42,596 nucleotides of DNA from UPXZ01 sp964541615 (GTDB taxonomy: Bacteria > Bacteroidota > Bacteroidia > Bacteroidales > Paludibacteraceae), in contig CAZIRA010000011.1 of NCBI GenBank assembly GCA_964541615.1, positions 1 through 42,596 of the forward strand. The letters are read 5' to 3'. A program made the translations under genes and the position numbers. Below, one piece after another: positions 28,201 to 35,263 of this stretch (position 1 is the first letter of the stretch; each line of letters begins with the position of its first letter). The notes beneath the pieces are model-generated. The model was not told the DNA's origin. It made no database searches and worked only from the letters and a program-made list of their open reading frames with translations.

Positions 28201-28817
28201 TCGATACCCATGGCCGTAACCACCACTTCATCGAGCTGTTTGGCGTCATCTGCCATGATAATGTTGAATGATGATTTACCCGTTACTAAAACAGATTGAG
28301 GTTGCATACCTATATAACTAATATCCAAAGTTGCATTTTCAGGAATACTTTTTAACGAAAACTGTCCATCAAAATTCGTCGTGACTCCTTCTGATGTGCC
28401 TCTTACTCTTACAGTTACTCCAATTAGGGGTTCACCTGTATTATCAGTAATAATACCAGACACATCTTTTGAGTTAGATTTTGTTTCGATGCTTGTATTT
28501 TGGAGTTTCTGAGCATCATTCACTTTTCTATGTATTACTATCATTTTGTTTTCTATCGAAAACGTTAGATTCGAGTCCAAAATACGAGTTAAAACATTGT
28601 CAATAGAGGCATCGACAAAGGATGCGGAGATTTTCTTATTCTCATTTACTTCATTTATCTGATAAATAATAGAATAACCAGTTTGTTTCTCGACTTCTTT
28701 TAATACAGTCTTTAAATTTTCTGATTTAAAATTTTTGGTTACCTTCTGAGCATACAAATTCGCAGTTGCGCCCAAAAGAATGCATAACAACAAAACTATC
28801 AGTTTCTGCTTCTTCAT
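25296..28817 (-). CDS. SusC/RagA TonB-linked outer-membrane transporter with N-terminal STN signalling domain
   Basis: TonB-dependent porin that imports oligosaccharides together with SusD. The 1173-residue product has a signal peptide (about 1-23), an STN domain (about 25-98, FKSENLKTVLKEVEKQTGYSI), a carboxypeptidase-D-like regulatory domain (about 117-190, VSGIITDNTGEPLIGVTVRVRG), a TonB box region (LDEVVVTAMG, about 195-204), a plug (about 208-325, with the hallmark PLIVVDGVP) and a beta-barrel ending in an aromatic residue (SVTF). The STN domain marks transporters that signal to a FecR anti-sigma factor, and such a gene lies directly upstream. The spacing to fecR is 29 bases. Confidence 0.96.
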   Translation of the reverse strand: MKKQKLIVLLLCILLGATANLYAQKVTKNFKSENLKTVLKEVEKQTGYSIIYQINEVNENKKISASFVDASIDNVLTRILDSNLTFSIENKMIVIHRKVNDAQKLQNTSIETKSNSKDVSGIITDNTGEPLIGVTVRVRGTSEGVTTNFDGQFSLKSIPENATLDISYIGMQPQSVLVTGKSSFNIIMADDAKQLDEVVVTAMGIERKSKSLTYATQKMDNDELMRVQDANFINSLQGKAAGLSITPNAGGAGGSSKILLRGNKSVLGNNTPLIVVDGVPMSNPVKGQQGIQGGLSMGYNFTTEGSDALSSINPDDIENINILKGANAAALYGSAASNGVLMITTKKGQDGKLTVGVTSNATFENPLLLPQLQNIYGADVNTFAGTVAGESWGKKMADMTAEEMAVKHLTNSPQNFIEDFFKTGTTFNNSVSISGGSKNVRSYFSYGNTNSGGMIENNKFNRHTLSFRQNYSLFNEVLKIDASINYVNQSTKNRPGGGTSLNPLFNLYTAPRNVDMNYYRNNYKIDGGTWMSNKYDYYQLSNRTYIWASGQTELKGPKQNWVYTSADQNNPYWLTNMINRSDNQNRVYGYLSGNVRLMDGLNAQARFSIDRSNSTDKTETSATTQFPSAMLDFGEFRQSISNTNEFYLDWMLNYNKEFGKVAVSASAGYTAHQITGDNQSLLVGRATVEDPLRRQIPTAVNIFDPRAGITGGRDYGKFINWDEGLFFTGQIGYNDYLFLEGSYRQDWYRAFKQFSVSRGTPDNYGYFSLGVNALMHDIIELPKFWDYLKLRTSYSEVGNSIPNVMFSSVGVNLLTGASTPSPYAYFENPVPEKTKSLEAGFDVAFFKNSLMWDVTLYHSTMNNNYLLVGTSGKQKPVNSGVIRNMGVETTLTYAMNLTKDLLWKTGVNFAYNNNKILKTYKDKNGNESLIEQQIGFGGKVQIKYREGGSYGDLYVTDFARDENGKIKLSNEGKPGLSSEKFGVFMGNMNAPYQLGWNNTFTYKGFSLYFLADGRIGGKVISFTQAFLDFEGLSMRSGEARQAYEANKNSLTYRYSDSQGTEHTVPGMLMPDGQLTSIESYYKGIGGDVNATQYVYDATNFRLREVSLGYTFRNVFGPSKNLSLSMVGRNLFFLFNEAPVDPDTSLSTQNSLGGVDVFNMPSSRSLGVALSVTF

Positions 28818-28846
28818 TTGGTATTAGTTAAATTTTTATGTATTAA

Positions 28847-29848
28847 TTAGTTAATTGATTTTTTTCCTATGTAGTAATTGAGTCCAACGTTGCTCACTTC
28901 AACATTTAGGATTTTCTCAATTGCATTCATAACATCTCTGATTGACTCATCATTTCTTAGAGCAATATTAAATTTCGTTCCTGCCAATTCATCCGATTCC
29001 AACTTAATAGCTACGTTGTATTGACGTGAAAGCTTGGCTGTAAGATCATTTAGTGTGATGTTATCATAAATAATGGCATTGTGAATCCATGCATTGGAGT
29101 TTTGCAAAGCTTCGTTCGGTTTTTGGAGCTGTCCGGTTGTGGTATCATAAGCGATTGATTCTCCCGGATTCAAACCCGTTTTCTTATTTCTGTGATGTAA
29201 ATTCACTTTTCCTTCGAGCAATGTTGTTGTTACATATCTATCATCTTCATATGCAGTAATGTTAAATTTAGTACCGACTACTTCAATGTCATAAATATTG
29301 GTTTTTACAATGAACTTTCTGTCTTTATTTTTGGCAACTTCAAAATATCCTTCTCCGGATAATTCTACAATCTGCTCGTGCTTTTTATTTATTTCCGCAT
29401 AAGTCAGTTTGGAACCTGAATTAAGCCAAACCACAGAGCCGTCTGCCAAAGTAATTTTGCTTTTCTCGCCGTAAGGAGCTTCTACAGACACATAATTTGA
29501 TTTTTGTGAGTCTCCAAACAGGCTTTGAACATAGATTGTAGATAAAACGGCAACAACAAGGATAGCTGCAACTGCTGCAATCTGTTTCCACAAGCTGAAT
29601 GACAAATACTTTTGAACTTTCTCTGATTTTGCAAAAGGATTTTTCTTTTCCAAGAAGTTTTCCCAATCTGCATTTACATTTTCATCATCCTGAGCAGCGG
29701 TAATCCAAACTTTTTCCCATTCTCTGAATTGGGACAAGTTTTCAGGGCTCTCGATGATAAAATCGAAGAGAATTTTTTCCTTTTCCGTTGGAAGTCCACC
29801 GGAGAAGTACTGAATTGCCAGTTTTTTTAACTCGGATTGATTAGCCAT
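28847..29848 (-). CDS. FecR-type anti-sigma factor, inner membrane
   Basis: FecR-like proteins hold a cognate ECF sigma factor and receive the signal from a transporter STN domain. The ATG at 29848 (MANQSEL) is preferred; an in-frame ATG two codons upstream at 29854 is possible. The protein has a cytoplasmic N-terminal region (about 1-82) with conserved tryptophans (REWEKVW, NADWENF), one membrane segment (about 88-108, IAAVAAILVVAVLSTIYV), the periplasmic FecR domain (about 122-215, EAPYGEKSKITLADGSVVWLNSGSKL), and a C-terminal DUF4974-like secretin/STN-interacting domain (about 255-333). It lies between the sigma gene and susC, the standard trans-envelope signalling module of Bacteroidota glycan loci. 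Confidence 0.95.
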   Translation of the reverse strand: MANQSELKKLAIQYFSGGLPTEKEKILFDFIIESPENLSQFREWEKVWITAAQDDENVNADWENFLEKKNPFAKSEKVQKYLSFSLWKQIAAVAAILVVAVLSTIYVQSLFGDSQKSNYVSVEAPYGEKSKITLADGSVVWLNSGSKLTYAEINKKHEQIVELSGEGYFEVAKNKDRKFIVKTNIYDIEVVGTKFNITAYEDDRYVTTTLLEGKVNLHHRNKKTGLNPGESIAYDTTTGQLQKPNEALQNSNAWIHNAIIYDNITLNDLTAKLSRQYNVAIKLESDELAGTKFNIALRNDESIRDVMNAIEKILNVEVSNVGLNYYIGKKSIN

Positions 29849-29890
29849 GTGCATAACATATTATTGTTTATAAGAGATAACAACGTACAA

Positions 29891-29926
29891 CTGAAATACC
29901 CAACCTCGGGTTGAATAATATTTCAG
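29891..29926 (-). other. Hairpin in the sigma-fecR spacer
   Basis: CTGAAATA (29891-29898) pairs with TATTTCAG (29919-29926), and inside it CAACC (29901-29905) pairs with GGTTG (29909-29913). On the minus strand a long T-tract precedes rather than follows it, so it is not a standard terminator. It sits about 40 bases upstream of the fecR start in the 146-base gap after the sigma gene and could adjust anti-sigma translation or mRNA processing. Confidence 0.45.
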
Positions 29927-30000
29927 AAAAAAAAAATGAGGTGTTTGTGACAAATGTCAAAAAGGGAAGATAAAACTAAAAAACGAAAAAATTTCTCTCA

Positions 30001-30615
30001 TTAATAGCCTAAAAGCCATACTACAACCAAAACGATGACATAGGATGGATATTTGTCTTTGAAATGGGAATGGAAAGTTGTAATTGCACGTGAGATATGT
30101 TTTTCTACGGCAGTGGTAGAGATTTTTAAATGTTCGGCTATTTCCCTGTTTTTTAATCCTTGAAATCTGCTTAGAAGAAATACTTCTTTACACCTGTCAG
30201 GCAATGATTCTATAACATTGTTGATCTGTCCCTGCAATTCATCAAGGAGGATCTTGTTTTCGGTATGCATCAGAAAATCAGAATGATAGAGATGTTCTTC
30301 GCCACCTATATTCTCCAGGTAGGTCAGTTGGTACTTCTTAACAATCTGCTGGTGCTTAAGAAGATTAAGGCAACTGTTACGAACCATTGTAAAAAGCAAA
30401 GATGTGAGCGAAACTGAAGTGAGATTTTCTCTTTTTTCCCAGAATGTTACAAAACAATCTTGAACCAAGTCTCTTGCCTCCTCTTCGTTTGGAATAAAAC
30501 GCAGCGCATACCCAAGCAGACGTGGGAAATATCCCTTAAAAAGGAACTCGAAAGCATCGGGATTTCCTTTTTTAATTTCATCTAAAAGTTTTGCACTATC
30601 TTGAAAAAGAGCCAT
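30001..30615 (-). CDS. ECF RNA polymerase sigma factor, with hydrophobic C-terminal tail
   Basis: A 204-residue ECF sigma factor. Region 2 spans about residues 22-85 (DAFEFLFKGYFPRLLGYALRF, then NEEEARDLVQDCFVTFWEKR) and region 4 about 125-180 (VIESLPDRCKEVFLLSRFQGLKNREIAEHL, then KISTTAVEKHISRA, the helix-turn-helix). It directs transcription of the downstream susCD unit when released by the FecR protein encoded next. The last 14 or so residues (SYVIVLVVVWLLGY) are strongly hydrophobic, which is odd for a soluble sigma factor; this tail may contact the membrane or the anti-sigma factor. A TATATTTG box lies about 90 bases upstream. Confidence 0.95.
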   Translation of the reverse strand: MALFQDSAKLLDEIKKGNPDAFEFLFKGYFPRLLGYALRFIPNEEEARDLVQDCFVTFWEKRENLTSVSLTSLLFTMVRNSCLNLLKHQQIVKKYQLTYLENIGGEEHLYHSDFLMHTENKILLDELQGQINNVIESLPDRCKEVFLLSRFQGLKNREIAEHLKISTTAVEKHISRAITTFHSHFKDKYPSYVIVLVVVWLLGY

Positions 30616-30704
30616 TTTTTTGAAGTACTTTAATAATCATAAAACTGTAACAAGCACCCAGATTTTTCAAGCTATAAAAAATTTTGAACAACTGAAATCA
30701 TTTA

Positions 30705-30712
30705 CAAATATA
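30705..30712 (-). promoter_or_regulatory. Candidate -7 box for the ECF sigma gene
   Basis: The minus strand reads TATATTTG (consensus TAnnTTTG), with a predicted start near 30698 and a leader of about 83 bases. A -33 TTTG is not exact; the inverted repeat at 30725-30760 covers that position. The gap 30616-30848 (233 bases) holds nothing else I can support. Confidence 0.5.
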
Positions 30713-30724
30713 TGGATTTATAAC

Positions 30725-30760
30725 GGGAATTAAAACAAGCTGTAACTTATTCTAATTCCC
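30725..30760. promoter_or_regulatory. Inverted repeat upstream of the sigma promoter (possible operator)
   Basis: GGGAATTA (30725-30732) and TAATTCCC (30753-30760) are exact inverted 8-base arms separated by 20 bases. They lie over and just upstream of the expected -33 region of the sigma gene promoter. The spacing is compatible with a dimeric regulator bound on one DNA face, but a weak terminator for the preceding GH2 gene is also possible. Confidence 0.4.
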
Positions 30761-30848
30761 TAAATTATAAAATACTCGCCTATGGTTAATAAACGAATTA
30801 AAACACTTTTCTGTTTTTTTGTTTTTTTATGTTTTACATTTTTATATC

Positions 30849-33368
30849 CTATTCCGCCACTATCGTTATTTTTCCTGATTTCACTCCTTTCGCTGAAGCT
30901 TCCAGGGTTATGGTGCCGCCTTTTTCAAGACTTTGAACCAATGCAGTAAGCTGTCCGCTGAAAAGTTTCATTCGAGGTTCCTGGAAACTTTCTAAACTGG
31001 CTGGATTACCATTGGCAACTGCTTTGAACGCTCCTGCTCCGGTTACTTTGAAGCTTATTTCACGCTCGTCGGTCGGACAGAAATTACCGTTTTTGTCCAC
31101 CAGTTTTACATTCACAAATGAGATATCCCGTCCATCGGCTTTGATGCTGTTTCTGTCAGCTTCCAGAACAATTCCAACGGGTTTTCCGGCTGTTTTCAGT
31201 TCTTTTGCAGCTACTGCTTTTCCATTTTCATCGTAGGCTACTACTTTCACTGTTCCCGGTTCGTATTTCGTGTCCATCCACATCAGGCGATAGCGTTTCT
31301 GGCGGTCAAAATTCTTATAAGACTCTTCATTTGCGCTTGAATCTCGCTTAACAGATAGGTCTTTTGTCTGTTTTCCCTGACTTTTACCATTGATAAACAG
31401 CTCAGCAGAAGGATAATTCGTGTACACAAATACCGGTGTAACTTCGCCTTCGCGCCCCTTCCAGTTCCAGTGCGGAAGGATATGAAGTGTTTCTACATTT
31501 TTGTTCCAATGGCTTCTGTACAAGTAGAAGCGGTCTTTTGGAATACCTGCCAGGTCCACAATTCCGAACAATGAACTGTGCGAAGGCCAATCGGTGTAAT
31601 ACGGAGTAGGTTCGCCGATGTAATCAAATCCGGTCCAAACAAATTCACCGATAGCGTACGGCAGATCTTCATGCTGGATAAAGTCATCTTCGGGCAGATT
31701 GGACCAACTGCAGTGTTCCACATCGTAGGATGAGGATTGATGATCCGGGTATCTGGCCATAGATTTTCGCTCAACAGGGAATTTATATACTCCACGTGAG
31801 CTAACTGTGGAAGCAGTTTCGCTACCCAGAATAAGTTGTTGAGGGATTTTTTTATAATTATCGTGGTACAAATGCGGACGATAATTAAATCCGGCTACAT
31901 CCAGTAATGATGCAAAATTATTGCCTGTAACTGCTTGGGGGTTGTCCATTCCGTTGGTAACAGGACGTGTAGGGTCTTCCCTGTGGCAGATGTCCTGCAG
32001 AAATTTATTCCGTTTCGGTCCCATGTCGCCGTTGCCTTGCTCGGGCACTTCATTGCCTATGCACCACATCACGTTTGCAGGGCTGTTTCGGAAATTATGC
32101 AGCACGTTGATCATATCCTTTTCAGCCCAATTGTCCCAGAAAAGGTTGTAGCCGTTTTTTACTTTCGGCTGTTTCCATTCGTCAAAAGTTTCAATCATCA
32201 GCATCATTCCCATTTCATCGCAGGCGCGCACCAGTTCCGGAGCCGGCATATTGTGAGAAGTCCGGATGGCGTTGACTCCCATATCTTTCATAATGCGTAC
32301 CTGACGACGAATAGCGGCATCATTCACGGCAGCACCAAGTGGCCCGAGGTCATGATGATTGCATACACCCTGAAATACCGTTTTCTTTCCATTCAGATAA
32401 AATCCTTCATTTGGCTTCACTTCTATGGTACGAATTCCGAATGTAGTGGTGTATTCATCTACTTCTTTTCCATTGGAATAAAGTTTTGATACTGCTTTAT
32501 AAAGGTGCGGATTTTCCACATCCCAAAGTTTAGGATTATCAATATAAATATCCTGGCTGAATTCCGTACCGCTGTATTTATGAAGCTGCGATTCACACTT
32601 TCCTGCAAGTTTTCCATCAGGATCAAAAATTTGTGTAGAGAGTTTATATTGTCCTGCAGCGTTTGTCCCGGCAACTTTCGTTTTCACATTCACTCCCGCA
32701 AAATCGTCTTTTACCACAGGCGTCGTTACATACGTTCCCCACACGGGAATATGCACTTCGTCGGTAACAATCACGTGCACATTTCTGTAAAGTCCGGCTC
32801 CGGGATACCAGCGGGATTGCTCCGGACGGTTCTCAAGTCTGACTGCCAGCAAGTTTGGAGTATTGTCTTTATTCAGGTAATCTGTCACATCAAAGTGGAA
32901 CGAATTGTATCCGTAAGGCCACTCTCCTACTTTTTTGCCGTTTACATAGACTTGTGAATTGGCCATTGCTCCGTCAAAAAGTATGGTAACGCGCTTTCCA
33001 GCTTCATAAGCAGGCAGATTTCCGGTATTTCTGTACCAGCCAACACCTACAAACGGTAGTCCACCGGTTCGTCCGGCGTGTTCCATGGCTTCTTTCTGGC
33101 CGTCCTGTGTGATGGCAATGTTTTGCTGGTCGTTGTGAATACTGAATGGACCGTAAATCGCCCAGTCGTGCGGCACGGTTACGGTTTGCCATTTGCTGTC
33201 GTCAAAGTCAGTATTCATCTGGGCCGCTTCATCCGTACGGATAAATTTCCAGTTTTTCTCAAGCAGATATTCGGTCCTGTTTTGTGCCGAAATATTTACC
33301 GGAAATAAAAAAACAATAACTGTAATTAACAGAAATAGTTTTGTGGTTTTTTGTTTGATTGCAGTCAT
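30849..33368 (-). CDS. GH2 family beta-galactosidase-like enzyme (DUF4982-type)
   Basis: A retaining exo-glycosidase of family GH2, 839 residues, with a signal peptide (about 1-28). It has the jelly-roll domain (about 35-200), Ig-like domain (about 205-315), TIM barrel (about 320-615) and C-terminal Ig-like modules with a DUF4982-like region (about 625-700, SAELFINGKSQGKQTKDLS) and an invasin-like domain (about 735-839). The acid/base is E440 in WCIGNEVPEQ and the likely nucleophile is E517 in ILGSETAST. It is much shorter than the LacZ-type enzyme at 14740-17913 and belongs to a different GH2 branch, so it probably serves another linkage or acceptor. Beta-galactosidase is the best guess; other GH2 activities (mannosidase, glucuronidase) cannot be excluded. 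It is last in the unit that ends before the sigma gene. Confidence 0.88.
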   Translation of the reverse strand: MTAIKQKTTKLFLLITVIVFLFPVNISAQNRTEYLLEKNWKFIRTDEAAQMNTDFDDSKWQTVTVPHDWAIYGPFSIHNDQQNIAITQDGQKEAMEHAGRTGGLPFVGVGWYRNTGNLPAYEAGKRVTILFDGAMANSQVYVNGKKVGEWPYGYNSFHFDVTDYLNKDNTPNLLAVRLENRPEQSRWYPGAGLYRNVHVIVTDEVHIPVWGTYVTTPVVKDDFAGVNVKTKVAGTNAAGQYKLSTQIFDPDGKLAGKCESQLHKYSGTEFSQDIYIDNPKLWDVENPHLYKAVSKLYSNGKEVDEYTTTFGIRTIEVKPNEGFYLNGKKTVFQGVCNHHDLGPLGAAVNDAAIRRQVRIMKDMGVNAIRTSHNMPAPELVRACDEMGMMLMIETFDEWKQPKVKNGYNLFWDNWAEKDMINVLHNFRNSPANVMWCIGNEVPEQGNGDMGPKRNKFLQDICHREDPTRPVTNGMDNPQAVTGNNFASLLDVAGFNYRPHLYHDNYKKIPQQLILGSETASTVSSRGVYKFPVERKSMARYPDHQSSSYDVEHCSWSNLPEDDFIQHEDLPYAIGEFVWTGFDYIGEPTPYYTDWPSHSSLFGIVDLAGIPKDRFYLYRSHWNKNVETLHILPHWNWKGREGEVTPVFVYTNYPSAELFINGKSQGKQTKDLSVKRDSSANEESYKNFDRQKRYRLMWMDTKYEPGTVKVVAYDENGKAVAAKELKTAGKPVGIVLEADRNSIKADGRDISFVNVKLVDKNGNFCPTDEREISFKVTGAGAFKAVANGNPASLESFQEPRMKLFSGQLTALVQSLEKGGTITLEASAKGVKSGKITIVAE

Positions 33369-33408
33369 ATTTCAAAAAATTATTATGTTTCAATTTCTTA
33401 ATCGGGTT

Positions 33409-35190
33409 TTATTTTATACTGTTCAATACGGCTTTAGCTCTCCTTACCTGCTCCTCGGTTGTTTGAATTCCTTTGGATTGAATGGTAAATGTACGAATAA
33501 TATCGTTGAGTTGTGCTAATTTTTGAGGTTCATTTTCCCATTTTTGTTTCAACAGTTGTATTTTCTCATACTCTTGTATTCCCTCAATCAAACGCTCGAA
33601 GCGGATACTGCTTCTCCCGTCTGGATAAACCAGGTAGCAGTCGCCGGCTGCCCATCTTATAAATCGGGAGTCTTGCAGCGGGCTTTCTGTCCAGCTATTG
33701 TATGCCCAGCGCAGGTAACCGTCGTAATTTCCGGCTGCCGCATGCCAACCAATCCATACTGCTTCTGCCGGTGCAGAAAAAGTAAACGTATTGGGGAATG
33801 GTTCTGTACAACAGGTATATACGGTACTTTTAAGACCTTGTTTTTCTCTTCTTTCTTTTATTTTTTCAGGAAATTCCTGACCGAATGCGATGCAGTAATC
33901 ATAAATATCTGCTTCAATTTCAGGGTGGTAATTTCCGGCAAGTGAAATTTTAAAATTCGGATCCGACTGTTTGATCAATTTTATGGCTTGCTGCATATCT
34001 TCCATGCTGCGCTCGTCCATAGCTATGGTCGTTTTTTCAAACCATCCTTTTGATTTTAAGTGTCGAGCAAAATCGGTCAGAAACGGCATCCAATAATCTT
34101 GATAAAGCTTAGCGCCGGGTTTCCCATTCACAAACTTAATGCTGTTACTTGCTACATCGTAATAGTCAAAATTCAACGCCCACGGAATCAGCGTATAGCA
34201 GTTGATTTGTCCGGAGATTCCAACCTCGTTAATCATAAAAGAAACCCATTTGTCAAACACTTCGTAATTGTAGGTCCAGGAACCATCCAAATTTTTAATT
34301 TTACCAATCATGCTGTCGAAAGCATCGTACGTTTGCGCATTCCACGGATGGTGCATGATGGTGGCAGTGATAACTTTTTGTCCTGCATCGGCCAGCAATT
34401 TCATCAGCGGCTTCATCAGTTCAAAATGTTTTTCGCTCCAAAGAGGCACATTATGAAAACGTGCAACGGCGTACGGATTCTGCCATAAATCCAAATGAAA
34501 ACCCCATTCAGACGGCTTTGGCAAAGTTTGATTTTGCACATTAAGTTTAAGTTGTAGCACAACTTGTTTTCCAGCTGAAGTTTTCAAAGTCAGCAAACCG
34601 CTGTACAAACCAGGTTTTGCATCGGCAGGTACCACTACAGTCAACCAAACAGGCTGAACGGAATTTGCCGGGACACTAAAATTGTCTTTGTAAATGTCCA
34701 GAATATCAGCTACCATAGTCGAGTCATACTTTGTTTTGTCCGGTCGGTGACCGCAACCACCTTTTCCGTCTTTGTTCAGCTCATCAGTCATCACATATCG
34801 TACGGGATTGATTCGGATGGCTGATGACGAAATTCGGTTTCTTCCACTCTTCAAATCTGACATTGAGAGTGTTGTATTTTGTAAATCAATTTTTGAATAC
34901 AATACAGCTTGTGCATTCACCCGCTCACCACGCCAGGCATTCAGCTGAATCAGAGTAAGGCTGCCGTCCTTGTTTTCCATCCCCTTCTTGTTGGGAATGG
35001 ACAGTTTCGGATACCTTGTATCTGTATTTCCCCAAACGAAACAGAAATCTTTTTTTAGTTGACTCCACATTTCACGGCTGTCATGCGGTTTGCTGTCAGT
35101 CAGCTCTGTGAAGGGCGTTTGCGATTTTATTAAAAAAGGAAATACAAGGAAAAAAATCACGGGTAAAAATATACGCTTTGTTGTATTCAT
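33409..35190 (-). CDS. GH123-like glycoside hydrolase (DUF4091), putative beta-N-acetylgalactosaminidase
   Basis: A 593-residue exported protein (signal peptide about 1-23). An N-terminal beta-sandwich (about 70-220, VPADAKPGLYSGLLTLKTSAGKQVVLQLKL) precedes a TIM-barrel-like region (about 228-520, starting WGFHLDLWQNPYAVARF). The adjacent D392-E393 pair in TTIAMDERSMEDM matches the Asp-Glu pair used in substrate-assisted catalysis by GH123 enzymes. The C-terminal DUF4091 region (WRYAYNSW-like LRWAYNSWTESPLQDSRF, GDCYLVYPDGRSSIRFERLIEGIQEYEK) is typical. GH123 enzymes release terminal beta-linked GalNAc. Many DUF4091 proteins are uncharacterised, so the substrate remains open. It lies between GH92 and GH2 with small gaps. 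Confidence 0.75.
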   Translation of the reverse strand: MNTTKRIFLPVIFFLVFPFLIKSQTPFTELTDSKPHDSREMWSQLKKDFCFVWGNTDTRYPKLSIPNKKGMENKDGSLTLIQLNAWRGERVNAQAVLYSKIDLQNTTLSMSDLKSGRNRISSSAIRINPVRYVMTDELNKDGKGGCGHRPDKTKYDSTMVADILDIYKDNFSVPANSVQPVWLTVVVPADAKPGLYSGLLTLKTSAGKQVVLQLKLNVQNQTLPKPSEWGFHLDLWQNPYAVARFHNVPLWSEKHFELMKPLMKLLADAGQKVITATIMHHPWNAQTYDAFDSMIGKIKNLDGSWTYNYEVFDKWVSFMINEVGISGQINCYTLIPWALNFDYYDVASNSIKFVNGKPGAKLYQDYWMPFLTDFARHLKSKGWFEKTTIAMDERSMEDMQQAIKLIKQSDPNFKISLAGNYHPEIEADIYDYCIAFGQEFPEKIKERREKQGLKSTVYTCCTEPFPNTFTFSAPAEAVWIGWHAAAGNYDGYLRWAYNSWTESPLQDSRFIRWAAGDCYLVYPDGRSSIRFERLIEGIQEYEKIQLLKQKWENEPQKLAQLNDIIRTFTIQSKGIQTTEEQVRRAKAVLNSIK

Positions 35191-35263
35191 TATATCATCA
35201 GGCTTTTATTGATATTTTGCGAGAAATTGAAAAAATACTTTTTTCTTTACATCTTTAAAAATA

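Noticed and set aside
31935..32489. 184-residue plus-strand frame inside GH2
   Set aside because: It is an antisense shadow of the GH2 barrel.
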